Below the pieces are notes generated by a model, which saw only the letters and a list, made by a program, of their open reading frames with translations, made no database searches and was not told where the DNA came from. Below, in pieces: positions 43,509 to 53,718 of a stretch of DNA of 64,000 nucleotides. Origin of the DNA: Ophiobolus disseminans (Eukaryota; Ascomycota; Dothideomycetes; Pleosporales; Phaeosphaeriaceae); the NCBI GenBank assembly GCA_010093685.1, contig MU006249.1, positions 211,096 to 275,095 of the forward strand, given 5' to 3'. A program made the translations under genes and the position numbers. Each line of letters starts with the position of its first letter. Positions within the stretch are counted from its first letter, which is position 1.

Positions 43509-45368
43509 ATGAACATTTTCGCCATCCTCCTGTGTATTGCGCCTATATGGGCAAGCGTTTCAAGCGCCAATGCTCCTTTGAGTCAATCGACGTCGGCCGC
43601 GGGTACTCTCCTGACAGCTTCGAGGCCTCAAGAGATCATCACCAGCAGCTCGTCCGTCTCCGCAATTGCGCTCACGAGCACGCTTGAGCACACCTTGCGA
43701 GTCTTCACGGTTCCTCCTGGCTCGACACTTCTGCCATGGACGGAAGATGCCGTGACTTGCTCTCTCTCCGCCACTCCGTACTCGGCCACCGTAGCAACTT
43801 CTTGGCCCCTCACCTGTGCCGTCTGGAGCTACGATGCGCAAGGCGTGCAGGTTCCGCAGATCGGTTCGCAACATACGACGATTCCTTTGTTCACCGCGCA
43901 TATCAGCACACAGGGCTTTTCAAGCACGACGACGACATCCAGCGCTTCCGATTCGAGCTCAGGATGGGATGAGCTGCGCGCACAATGGGAGAACCTGAGC
44001 TTAGAATGGGAGGATCCGAGCGAGCAAAGACTTGCTGAGGAATCACAAGTACAACTTGAATCTGCATATGCATCACGTCGCATCTGGCAGGAGTCAATGC
44101 TATACCTGCCCCCGGCAACCGCTCGCGAAGTCATGGACGGGGAGCTTGACCGGCACTTTCCTGGACTTAATGCCCCACGTACACTGAAGTCCTCCGACCA
44201 ACTATTTCGGCGTGAAATGGCCCGGCCGATGTCCAGACTCTATCTTCGGATCTTCGCTTTCATCGGGTCAAACGTTTTACTACGGCCCGAATTGAGTCTT
44301 GAGCAGCTCATCACTTTAGCTCTGCTACATCGTGAAGACCGCACTGCAGACATCGCCGAGATGACCCGATGGATAGAGTCGGTGTATCCATGGTTCGCTT
44401 CCAATCGACGCTTCGAAGATGGCACAACAGGGCAACTCACTACTTTGAACGAGCACATTCACACGTATTTCCAACGAAGTTATTGGCACACCGACAATAC
44501 TTTCCTTACCGTTGATCCTGCTACACGTGGACGTGGCGATATCTATGAGTATTACAGTGGAAGCAATGTACGGTATTTGCCCCCAGGGGCAGAAAATCAA
44601 ATCTTCCTCGAGTTCTTCGACCAACCCAATCATGCGACAAACCAGCCATTGCCGCGGACCCCGGGTGTTGATTCTGCCACGGTCATCAGTATGCCAGAAG
44701 AAATTCTTCTAGAGGTTTTCCGGTATCTGCTCGTGTATTCGGGATCCATTTACGTTATTCCATCGGTTAGATTTAACGTTGGCCAGCGCTATTTCGTGGA
44801 CTACCCGGCATGGACGGCGCCGGCGACAGGAACAAACTACGTAGGACTCGGCGAGCTCAGTATCGAGACACCCGAATGGATCCCAGCGCGGTGGATTGAA
44901 ATGAATCAATCCTTGTTCCTCATTCGCCCATTTCGCGATCTAGCTTGCAGGACGTTCTTCGGCCTCAACACTTTCACCATTATGCCTGACCGGCCAGATT
45001 ACCCAGGACACCCGACAAAATGGGAGTTTGCCATGCAAGATTGCTTACCACGCCTTGGAGGCTTCTTCACAGAGCAATGGCTCAATTCTCTCGGAAATAC
45101 CAATTTGGGTTTCCTTCGCCGAATCACAATCTATCTCCACTTCAACGATCGGCAACGTCGAAGGATTGGCGCATTGCTACTCCGCTTGAGCAACAACGCC
45201 CATCCGCCGCAAATCACACTTGTCATCGACACTGTCCTCCTGACGTCAACGTATCCAAATCCTGAGATAATACCTGGCATGGCCGTTCTGAGGAGATTCA
45301 GGCATCTCCACCACATCATCGTCATTGTTGATGGTCACCGCTTGCCACGTTTGACCCAATCTCCTTAA
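43509..45368 (+). CDS. F-box-family paralogue C, full-length member (619 residues)
   Basis: The only uninterrupted long member of the cluster. Family segments in order: MLYLPPATAREVMDGELDRH (about residue 197); ELSLEQLITLALLHREDRTA and DIAEMTRWIESVYPWFASNR (260-300); VRYLPPGAENQIFLEFF (357-373); an F-box (TVISMPEEILLEVFRYLLV, about 390); CRTFFGLNTFTIMPD; and an LRR-like end (FLRRITIYLHFNDR, HHIIVIVDGH). The first 150 residues are Ser/Thr-rich after a signal-like MNIFAILLCIAPIWASVSSA. This N-terminus is doubtful, because the opposite strand there also has coding-like frames with CPLC...CPAGH. A shorter start is possible. Likely a substrate adaptor; target unknown. Confidence 0.65.
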   Translation: MNIFAILLCIAPIWASVSSANAPLSQSTSAAGTLLTASRPQEIITSSSSVSAIALTSTLEHTLRVFTVPPGSTLLPWTEDAVTCSLSATPYSATVATSWPLTCAVWSYDAQGVQVPQIGSQHTTIPLFTAHISTQGFSSTTTTSSASDSSSGWDELRAQWENLSLEWEDPSEQRLAEESQVQLESAYASRRIWQESMLYLPPATAREVMDGELDRHFPGLNAPRTLKSSDQLFRREMARPMSRLYLRIFAFIGSNVLLRPELSLEQLITLALLHREDRTADIAEMTRWIESVYPWFASNRRFEDGTTGQLTTLNEHIHTYFQRSYWHTDNTFLTVDPATRGRGDIYEYYSGSNVRYLPPGAENQIFLEFFDQPNHATNQPLPRTPGVDSATVISMPEEILLEVFRYLLVYSGSIYVIPSVRFNVGQRYFVDYPAWTAPATGTNYVGLGELSIETPEWIPARWIEMNQSLFLIRPFRDLACRTFFGLNTFTIMPDRPDYPGHPTKWEFAMQDCLPRLGGFFTEQWLNSLGNTNLGFLRRITIYLHFNDRQRRRIGALLLRLSNNAHPPQITLVIDTVLLTSTYPNPEIIPGMAVLRRFRHLHHIIVIVDGHRLPRLTQSP

Positions 45369-45744
45369 GATCGGGCTATTCAGCGTGGGTTTACTTGGTG
45401 GAAACGTTTGCCTGAATCGGCTTGCCTGAGGAAGAACTCGGTCTGCGTTCGTAGTGAATCTTTCTAGCAAAGGGACATTTCGAGTGCACTTGATTAGCCA
45501 CTCTTTAACACAACTCTTCACTGCTAAAGTATCATGTCTCGCTTTCCTCCCTTTTATCATTCCTCAAGACTCCATGTTGAGGATGAGGCCGAATCGCCAG
45601 ATCCAGAGCAAAGTGGTATTTATCCCTGCTGGGCAGCGAAAGATAATAGTGTCACCAGAGTTTGACATTGCGCCGCGACCGGCGGTCGTCGCTTTCATCT
45701 GTTACTCACTGAGTGGCTATCACAACTCCCTCGTTGGCCACGTA

Positions 45745-46120
45745 TAGGCTGGTGAGTTGGGTCTCCACATCGGGTAGCTAAAACCGCAATATCTCTAGGG
45801 GTACTGAGCCGAATTAGACAATCTATGGCTTGTCTTGTAGCCCCAGCATCGGTCTATAATTTTGCCATATAGCGTTTTATTATAAGTCCAATACTGCAAA
45901 AGTTATTTAGGTTCGGAGTTCTATGTGGAGACCCAACGTTTCAGATTTGGGTACCTAAATAACTTTTACAGTATTGGACTTATAATAAAACGCTATATGG
46001 CAAAATTATAGACCAATGCTGGGGCTACAAAACAAGCCATAGATTGACTAATTCGGTTCAGTACCCCTAGAGATATTGCGGTTTTAGCTACCCGATGTGG
46101 AGACCCAACTCACCAGCCTA
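45745..46120. mobile_element. hAT-type foldback MITE, 376 bp, 8-bp target duplication
   Basis: Two 168-bp inverted arms (45745-45912 and 45953-46120) that differ at only five positions flank a 40-bp spacer. The ends are TAGGCTGGTGAGTTGGGTCT and its complement. The element is flanked by perfect direct repeats GCCACGTA (45737-45744 and 46121-46128). An 8-bp duplication is the hallmark of hAT transposases; the element has no coding capacity and needs one in trans. It interrupts an open frame (45454-45747) whose sequence resembles a segment at 43.26-43.49 kb. Confidence 0.9.
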
Positions 46121-46257
46121 GCCACGTACACCAGCACACGAACCTCCACATGCACGTCGGCGCAGCCTAGTACTTTAGGCTTACGTACTCAGAGGGATCG
46201 TATTTAACTCGTCTGTCCAGGCTGGCAATTTAGATGAAGCCTCGCAATAATTTCGAA

Positions 46258-47025
46258 TCAGTTCCCCATGAGAGTACTCCAGTCACCGCTTCTCTCTACA
46301 TCTTTCAGCCTCTCATTGCTCACATACCATGGCTCGCCCTTCAGCTCCTCTACCCACGTCCGCAAAACCACATGGTCAGCCACCCAATCCGTGCCAAACA
46401 TCATTTCAGCATACTCCACTTGCGCCAATAGCCCTAAGCCAGCGAACGTCACATAATCCATTATCCCGTGCGAAACACGCTCTTCCACCCATTTCTCCAG
46501 CCGTAGGAGCAATACAATATGTTTCTGGTCGGCGTGGGCAGCCGTAACGGCACTCATCTGCTCCTCATCAAGCCCAGACCAGTTCGTAGTTGAGGTATTC
46601 GAATGAATCAGGGACACCAACGACCAATGCATCGCTTCGCCCAGTACACTGAGCATATCTCTCATCTGCGCACGTTGCTCGGCGGACGAGCCTTGAAGAT
46701 CAGGATAGCCAGCCGAGGGCGGAAACAACTCTTCCAGGTAGTGGAGGATAGCAAGGCTCTCGCGAATCCATGTAATCCTTCCATCTGAATGCTCGATCCG
46801 CAAAACTGGGAGCGACGTGTCTGCTGGCCGCGGCTCGTGGCCCGTCTTTGACTGGAGGCTGAGTGGAGAGATGATGAGGTCGATGGGAATGAGGATGATA
46901 TTGTGTGATTTGAGCGTGGAGACGTTGATGCCTTTGGCAAGAAAATAGTAAAGTACACGGCGCGGGAAAAGGCCGGATGGCCAGATCCAGATGGTGGTTT
47001 TGGTGTTTGTCAGGATGGAAGACAT
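46258..47025 (-). CDS. glutathione S-transferase-like protein
   Basis: Single exon, 255 residues. The N-terminal thioredoxin-like half starts IWIWPSGLFPRRVLYYFLAK, has SLPVLRIEHSDGRITWIRES (the cis-Pro and Glu-Ser glutathione-binding pair) and then LAILHYLEELFP. The C-terminal half is all-helical (MRDMLSVLGEAMHWSLVSLI, LRLEKWVEERVSHGI, TFAGLGLLAQVEYAE). Probably cytosolic; detoxifies or isomerises small molecules by glutathione transfer. The stop lies 137 bp from the MITE, which therefore sits at its 3' side. No lesion is seen. Confidence 0.85.
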   Translation of the reverse strand: MSSILTNTKTTIWIWPSGLFPRRVLYYFLAKGINVSTLKSHNIILIPIDLIISPLSLQSKTGHEPRPADTSLPVLRIEHSDGRITWIRESLAILHYLEELFPPSAGYPDLQGSSAEQRAQMRDMLSVLGEAMHWSLVSLIHSNTSTTNWSGLDEEQMSAVTAAHADQKHIVLLLRLEKWVEERVSHGIMDYVTFAGLGLLAQVEYAEMMFGTDWVADHVVLRTWVEELKGEPWYVSNERLKDVERSGDWSTLMGN

Positions 47026-47872
47026 GGTTGTGCTTTTAGGTCTGGTCCACGGCTCATGCTGTTCTAATAGCCCTTTGTCAATCTCGACACTTGGAACGGA
47101 GACATTGGCATACGGAGAGTTTCTGTTTACTAAGGTACTCTAGAGGCTGGGCATATCTCTCGCTTCCTAGATAAATATGTCTCCGTTGGTGTGGAAAGTC
47201 TCCGACATCCACCACCAATCAGAGGGCGAGTTGCCTCGCACCGAGATATCGAGATCTGTTGGCTGGTGTACGACGGCCGAGTTCACTACCGTTCACTACT
47301 GCTAATGTTCGGCAACCTCCAGGTCCTGCCCGTGCCTGAGTATCGATAAGGATTTGTGAAAGCTTACAATGCTCTGAGACTGCGCGTAACTTCTGCTGGC
47401 CCATTGCTCAACAGATTTGTCAAACCCTCCGCTCTGTGCAGGCGGGGCCTCTGATACCACTCTCGCTTCTGGCCCAACAATCTGGTTCCGCTCGACGGAA
47501 TTGGACCCTTGAAGTCGTTCAATATTTCATTCGACACTCAGACATCCCCGCACATCGAGAGGACTCGCATTCTCATCACCTTCGACTAAGTACACCTATC
47601 ATGACGTGATCAGCAGACGACGATCTATCGGCAGTCCCGAGGGCTGGAGCTCACACCCTCACTTGGGATCAACACGTCGCGGAAGATGTGGAGATGGTAC
47701 GTTTGCTAAACATGGATGTACGCCGAATACTAACACACGATCTTAGAGCCCCTACCTGGCAGACACAGAGGATGCGTTGTGCCTCCTTCCTTCGGGTGAA
47801 ACATGTGAAAGCGCCTATTCTTCTTCCCCCTATATCGACCTTCCCGCAAGCTTCAAGTACAAGCACTAGTTC
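47026..47872. other. intergenic, nothing supported
   Basis: About 850 bp upstream of the GST and of paralogue D. Only short frames. Confidence 0.35.
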
Positions 47873-48931
47873 TTGGCAGAGAACAGCGAGTGCAGAGCAT
47901 CGATGCTACACTGTGGCATGATAATCGCCCTAAAACCCCAGGAGCGCCAAAGAGAAGAGCACCTCATGAAAATTCGCGCGCAGGCCGAGGAGGTCATCCG
48001 AGACATGCAGTGCGAGATGTCCACGGACGACCGTCTGAGTTTGATCAAGAACGCACTGCCATACATTCCAGAAGACATCCAGATCCAGATTGCTGAAGCT
48101 GGCTCACTTTGTTCATCAAGCTCTTCTCTGCATACGATGACCTTCACGTTCTTCCAGAGTTCTTGATCACCGAACTTCTGGTGATTGCGTCCTGGCGCAT
48201 CGATCCCGTTGCAATAGCCCAGGATCTCGTTGAAGCCGTCGGGGACATTTTCCCCTGGTGTGATTCAGTGCCTGCAAAGATGAGACTGCAAGACTCTGAC
48301 TCTTGCTTCATTTCGCCAGAAAGCAAGAAAGATGACAACACCTGGGAGCTTGAGGCCTGCCAACTATGGCGGTATTTCGAGATGAAGCTGGAGGAGAACG
48401 AAGCTTGCCATCAGCCCTTATACGAGCGTCAGCCTGATCAGCCTCTGATTCGCGATCCGGGATGGGAGTATGAACGGTGCGGAGAGGACCGAATTTACCG
48501 CTTAGTGGAAACCAAAGGGATATGGGTCGCTCGTGTTCGCACGGTTTAGCATCAAAGAAGACGATCCGGGTTTCATGCCGGCGCCAATGTCAATGCATCG
48601 CCAAGAACATTTGATTGCACTCCCGGTGCAAAGCTTCCCGGACATCAACGGCGTCTCTTGCCCTAAGATGGTGAAAACGCCGCCCGTGCTGATCAAGCTT
48701 CCTCCTTACATCTTGATCAACATTTTGACACGTTGTTGTACAGCGCTACAAGTGAAGGGCAAAGACCTTCACAGGGATAGCTCTGGAATGAGCTACCTTG
48801 GAGATGGACCACTGCAGAATCAATTGGTTCGCCTTCCGTGCTCGGACGTACTTTTCGCGCTTGATGAGATGTTTCCCCAGCTACAGGGACATCGCCGGAC
48901 CTCTTTCTTCGCCGATAACACACTCCACTAG
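47873..48931 (+). pseudogene. F-box-family paralogue D, two frameshifts
   Basis: Segments in order: LMKIRAQAEEVIRDMQCEMS and LSLIKNALPYIPEDIQIQIA; a frame change near 48105; FIKLFSAYDDLHVLPEFLIT, ELLVIASWRIDPVAIAQDLV, EAVGDIFPW; a frame change near 48530; then ARFSIKEDDPGFMPAPMSMH. An F-box-like PVLIKLPPYILINILTRCC and VLFALDEMFPQLQGHRRTSF follow. The last block matches QFFNLDEIF...TLATEFFKNN of paralogue E. Neither frame change has a usable intron. The sequence past 48931 no longer has a clear family signal. Confidence 0.6.
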
Positions 48932-49695
48932 TCTTGGTCATCATGAGACGGGACGACATTGGCGAAGGGTTCATAGTAAAAGTTTGTGGAGTCATTCTGT
49001 GTGGTCTAGAATCACTTCATTGTTCTTGGACTGATTACACAGCCAGCGAAACTCATCTCCTAATACTATGCCCCCTTCTTTGGGTAGACTTCAATGAGCT
49101 TTTCAACTTATCCTGGTGACTACACTAGCCAAACTAGTGGTCAAAAGCCACCAATTACCGAAGCGACGAACTGTTCGCAAACCCCAGAAGCTGCAATCTA
49201 ATCAACATAAAGCTAACCTCTGGCTGCTTGATCTGATGTACGGAAGTACAATTTTAGGCAGAGATGCCCGAATGATGTTTACACAACAAGCGCAATATGC
49301 TACTTTCTATATGATTGACAGCATCACAATTGTCAAGTCAGGCCTTATCTCGAGCAGAGATGAGCTTTGTTGACACACCCGTCTGTTTGTCGTGCCGCAC
49401 GCACCCTCATCCACGTGATAGGCACTCCGAATCAAACCGAGCCCACCGAGATCGGCGCCGCTAAGCATGCCTTGAATTTTACACCTTGGCCCCACGTGGT
49501 GCGGAGGCGGAATCGGAGAAAGTTCTAAGGGCTACCAAGCCAATTTGTAGGTTTCGCAACTGTCACGCCCGCAGCATCCCGATCCGAGTTTTCAACGCCC
49601 CTTAACCTGCGAGAATTAACTCTGGGTCGGAATCCAATTGCGTCTCGCCCCCGAATTCTACCCACCCACGACAACAACCGACATCGTCTTCAGCC
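48932..49695. other. intergenic, nothing supported
   Basis: About 760 bp between paralogues D and E, with no gene supported. It could hold further decayed coding sequence of D. Confidence 0.35.
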
Positions 49696-50575
49696 ATGAA
49701 CATCCCTCCTCACCTACAACACCGTCTGGCCATAGTCCCGGGGGTCACATCGCCTCTTCAGACTCTGCCTCCTGAGCTCTTGCTCATGGTCTCGGAGACC
49801 GCAACGGAGCTGTACGACTTGGACTTCGAGTTGAGAGTATTGACCCCGGCCAACAAAGCTCTTGGACTTCCAGCCAGAACCTGCTTGGCATACGAGAACG
49901 GGTATAATTGGGTTCGAATTCCGTCGCTCAAGCAATTCTTCAACTTGGACGAGATATTCTCCGGGCTCAGACCCTGGCAACTGAGTTCTTCAAGAACAAC
50001 ACCATCGATCTAAGCGAGGAGTTGGAGTGGCTTTGCGACCATCCGGAACTCCTCCCCTCGATCCGCAAAGCCGCAAAGCCAAGCTCACTCTATACCTCGA
50101 CACCGGCAAGTACCGTTACGACACGTACAGCGTTCGTCTTGTTGGCTGGATTGGCTGCTGCTCCGGGCTAGAAGGGATGGAACTGTGCATCGGAGGGGAC
50201 CACCTGAGGCTACAGAAAGATGAGGACAGACTCGTGAATCACTACAAGGACATCCCGGCCATCAAGCACCTCAGTAAATTCCGCGGTGTTAACGTCAAGT
50301 TCGTCCGGTCTTTCGACTTCACTCGCGACGTGAAGGCCCAGCAAGCTTGGCTGGGGCAGTGCATGTCACAGCTCAAGGCGGCTCCTCACATGGTCGCCTA
50401 TGAGGGCATGGCTACCATGGACGACGTCCAGACACACATCGAGCGGGAAGTGGCAGAGAACACGATCGGCCACCCAATGACTCGCAGGCAGCCGCGTCAG
50501 CCTGCAGTCTACACCGTACGTGCGACGAACTCTTGGGTGATTGAGTACTGGAGGCATCAATTTGCAACGGCATGA
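49696..50575 (+). pseudogene. F-box-family paralogue E, 1-bp deletion and 8-bp duplication
   Basis: Starts MNIPPHLQHRLAIVPGVTSP with an F-box (LQTLPPELLLMVSETATELY). Frame 1 runs to KQFFNLDEIFSG near 49962. Frame 2 continues AQTLATEFFKNNTIDLSEEL and ends with PSIRKAAK; frame 3 continues KAKLTLYLDTGKYRYDTYSV through NVKFVRSFDFTRDVKAQQAW to 50575. The first switch is explained by loss of one G from the GGG at 49959-49961. The second is explained by an exact tandem copy of CCGCAAAG (50063-50070 and 50071-50078). It lacks the N-terminal family segments and starts at the F-box. Confidence 0.65.
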
Positions 50576-51046
50576 AACTGGGCAGGGAGCTAGAACGAGC
50601 ACCTGGATGGGATCTGGACAAGTCTGAACAAATGAGATAATATCAGAAAATGCGATGGACTCTTGTATCAATGAATTTTGACGCTAGGTGATCTTCATGA
50701 AACTGTCCCATATTGTTGCTGAAGCATCAGTTCATCGTGCGTGTCCGGGTTCGGAGACATAGTCCTACATTCCTCGTGTGATTCCAAGCATACTCGCATT
50801 ATGAGATCAAATTGGGCTGGAAAAGACCCAGCAGCAGCATGTGGCTCCAGCGAACACAATATTCACCAACAGACTGTCTCATCGCGAGTAAAGACAAAAT
50901 GAATGCTGCCACAACGCCAACAGGGAATGTCTTCACTGATACCGATACCGATACCTCGCGACACTTCCACCCAAATCATCCCACATTTCAAAGCGTCGAC
51001 TTCAACAGCATCTCCACCGAGCCAGCCCAATACCGCGGCACTCAAC
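50576..51046. other. intergenic
   Basis: About 470 bp with no gene seen. In-frame codons upstream of ATG 51047 extend to 50903 and give an unlikely PIPIPR leader. Confidence 0.35.
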
Positions 51047-51439
51047 ATGACCACCACCGACATCAAGATCAGCGCGAAAGAGGCAACAAGTGCAGCGTCA
51101 TCGCCTCTCCACCATCGCGCTCTCGACCTCCCCACACCCGGTCAATATTCACCACAAGAGCAAGCATCGCGCACCGTTGCCGCCACTGCGAATCTCGAAG
51201 GCCTCGCCGCAAACCAAGTCCGCGCCGAGCACTGCGCTCTCTCACACCGAGCGCACATGACCGACGCCGAGGTCTTCGCCCTCATCGACAAGGCAATGCC
51301 ATACCTGGCCCCACAAGTGCGACGAGAAGTATCCAAGCCGGGCTTGTTCGAGAAGCTGTTTGCGGCTGCGCTGGACGATACGGTGGTGTTGGATGCGCAG
51401 ACGGAGCGCGAGATGAAGGAGAAGTGGGTACGTGAGTAG
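51047..51439 (+). CDS. short F-box-family paralogue F, N-terminal segment only (130 residues)
   Basis: Starts MTTTDIKISAKEATSAASSP. Its second half (HMTDAEVFALIDKAMPYLAP, QVRREVSKPGLFEKLFAAAL) matches the N-terminal segment of paralogue D (MSTDDRLSLIKNALPYIP...GSL/FIKLFSAYDD) almost position by position. It stops at EMKEKWVRE without the helical or F-box parts. It may be a truncated gene, or a stand-alone protein carrying just this domain. No intron that would extend it was found. Confidence 0.5.
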   Translation: MTTTDIKISAKEATSAASSPLHHRALDLPTPGQYSPQEQASRTVAATANLEGLAANQVRAEHCALSHRAHMTDAEVFALIDKAMPYLAPQVRREVSKPGLFEKLFAAALDDTVVLDAQTEREMKEKWVRE

Positions 51440-52124
51440 CGAGTGCTGGGAGACTTGGGATGAGGGGTATGAGAGAGGGATAGGGTGTAGAATTGACGGC
51501 TTGAAATAGAGATGTCTGGAGGCTACTAGTCCTGGATCTCGCGATGGGAGATACTGGATTGAGGAGCTGGGAGGGGGTCATGCAGTTTAAGAGCTCATCA
51601 ATGGTCATTCGAAACGTAGTGTATAGGCCACGGGAGTGTTTGTGGTTGGCACCTGGTGCCTGGAATACCATTTAGTACGTCCTGGTAGGCAGATAGCTTG
51701 CTCGTGGAGATCAGGCAGCTCGTAGGCAGAAGTCTGAGATATTTGTGTAGAGTGTCGAGACTAATTGTATTAACATCCAATTGAGAACGTTGCTGGCATT
51801 TCTGTTGCGGAGATGCGTAAATCACATGTCCAATTCTTTACAAAAGGACCATCTCGAATGTCAATAGGGCGTTCGAGCAGTCCAAGAGCCGTAATCGAGT
51901 CCTGAGATTCAGAGGTCACCGTCTCTTACGCCTGGCATCTGGGTGCCCCAATCTCTCATTCCCCGCTCCTTATTGATCAGCGAGCTACGCCTATCCAGTG
52001 GTCACCTCAGACGCCTAAGCGAGCGAGGTGAAGCAGAAACTGACCAAGTAGGTTAGGTCCGTTCTCGCGGCACACAAAAAGGCTCGCTCGTCCCCAAACT
52101 TTCACAACCACAACAACAGTCACA
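51440..52124. other. intergenic, nothing supported
   Basis: About 680 bp without a supported gene. The right part is the likely promoter of the gene at 52125. Confidence 0.35.
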
Positions 52125-52990
52125 ATGTCGAATAGCTTCGGCATTGACAACTTGCTCGCCACCGGCTTCCTCTCGAGCGACTTCCTCTCCGACTTCTTCC
52201 CCCCCGAGTCCTTCCCCGCCGACCTCATCCCCGCCGACGCCGACGCCTTCGTCCAGGCGCAACTCGACGACGAACCCGCCTTCCTGGCCCGCTACCTCGA
52301 CCCCGCCGGCGTCACCGCCTACCTGGCGGCAGAAAGCAGCAGAGACGCTGCCTTTGTGAGCGCACTGCCCCCTGCGCCCACCGACGCCATGGCCGCACCA
52401 GAGCGGGCCACCACCACCACCACCACCACCACCACCACCAAGGACAAGGGCGTCCTGCCGCGAGAGGCATGGCCCACCGACATCCAGCAGCGCGTGAACA
52501 ACGGTACGGGAACGTACTATTCGTTCTCCGCTGCTCCTGGTGTAAGTTATAACATCCTCACACTCTTTGATAGATAGAATATCACATGTACTAACAGTAT
52601 TCTCAGGGCATCAACCGCAGTACGACTGCGCACAAAGTGCCTCGCGAGGAAGTCTTCGACAACTACATGTCGAGCCGCGTCGGCCTGCAGAGGGCCCTGG
52701 GTACCTTCGTGAAGGCGACTCAGCCCGAGCTGCAGCGCATCGTGGCCGAGCTGGAGCAGATCCTGGGCGTGGGTTTCGGCGGCAGGGTGGCCGTGAAGGT
52801 TCAGATGGCGGCGTGGATCCTGGAGCAGGAGCGGCCTTTGGGCTGGGACGGTGTTGCTGGGCCTCCTGCGCGCATCACTCGCTTCGATGGAGGCGGCTTT
52901 TGGGGTGTGGGCTCGTTCGCGGGCGGTGTCTTCAACACGTGGGCGGCGACGAGGTTCGACGTGGTTGAAGAGGAGGAGGATGATGAGTAG
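52125..52990 (+). CDS. unknown protein with poly-threonine tract (266 residues)
   Basis: Exons 52125-52541 and 52607-52990 around a 65-bp intron with CTAAC branch point; 801 nt. It starts MSNSFGIDNLLATGFLSSDF. The N-terminal half is acidic (DADAFVQAQLDDEPAFLARY) and carries ten threonines in a row. The splice joins YSFSAAPG to GINRSTTAHKVPREEVFDNY. The second half has VGLQRALGTFVKATQPELQR and GGFWGVGSFAGGVFNTWAAT and ends in an acidic EEEEDDE. Family not recognised; it does not clearly belong to the F-box family around it. Codon use is strongly C-ending, unlike its decayed neighbours, which suggests an expressed gene. Confidence 0.7.
52410..52439 (+). repeat. (ACC)10 microsatellite, coding
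   Basis: Ten ACC triplets in the first exon of the gene at 52125, read as ten threonines. The length can vary without changing the frame. Confidence 0.9.
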
Positions 52991-53718
52991 GATTGAGCGT
53001 GGTGAGTCGTGTTGGGTGGGCGTGCTGGCGGCGGTGGTGGTGCTTCGTCATGTCGGCGTGAAGGCGCTCGCAACCCATAGTGTACGTGGTATAGACTCCG
53101 GACTTTAAATCAAAGTTACGATACCCCTCTTGCCTTGAAGCATGCATCCTCGTGATGATATGCAATTGCCGCCTGTCTCCACTCCATGGTCAAGTCTGCT
53201 TGCTGCATCTTGTCTGACTTGATTTGCATAATGCAGCTCTTCCGGCGGCTTAGCCAGGTGTCTTGACTTTGCAAATGTGCAGATGCAGAGCTCGAAAGCG
53301 ACATGATCTTTACGGAAACGTCTCTGTGGTATCCATACTGGTGACGCTCGCGTTGTGTGCGGCGGCTTTTGAGTCCATGTACCCTTCTCACCGCGACCCT
53401 CTCCCCAGACCACGAACCGCACGCCCGCACGATCACCTCATTGACACCCACCTCATCAACGGGCTTGCAAATCTCGATACTGAGACCTTGACTACTCGAC
53501 AGCGGCATTGAACACCTTCAAGCCATTTGCGCACCGCCCGCAGCGATCGTGAACATAGCACGGCTCGACGAAGCACAATCCGCATTCAGCCACCACAACC
53601 AGTACCACCGTACCGATCGCGAAGCCTCCTGACGGTTCTCAAGCACGGCCGAGCGACGACTGCATCAGCGTCACATTTCCGCACGCGCCGCGACTTGCCC
53701 GCAACGTGACAAGCAGCG
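52991..53718. other. intergenic, nothing supported
   Basis: About 730 bp between the poly-threonine gene and paralogue G. Short minus-strand frames without motifs. Confidence 0.35.

Noticed and set aside
45454..45747. 97-residue plus-strand frame running into the MITE
   Set aside because: Short, start inside a decayed region; noted as a duplicated fragment in the findings but not called as a gene.
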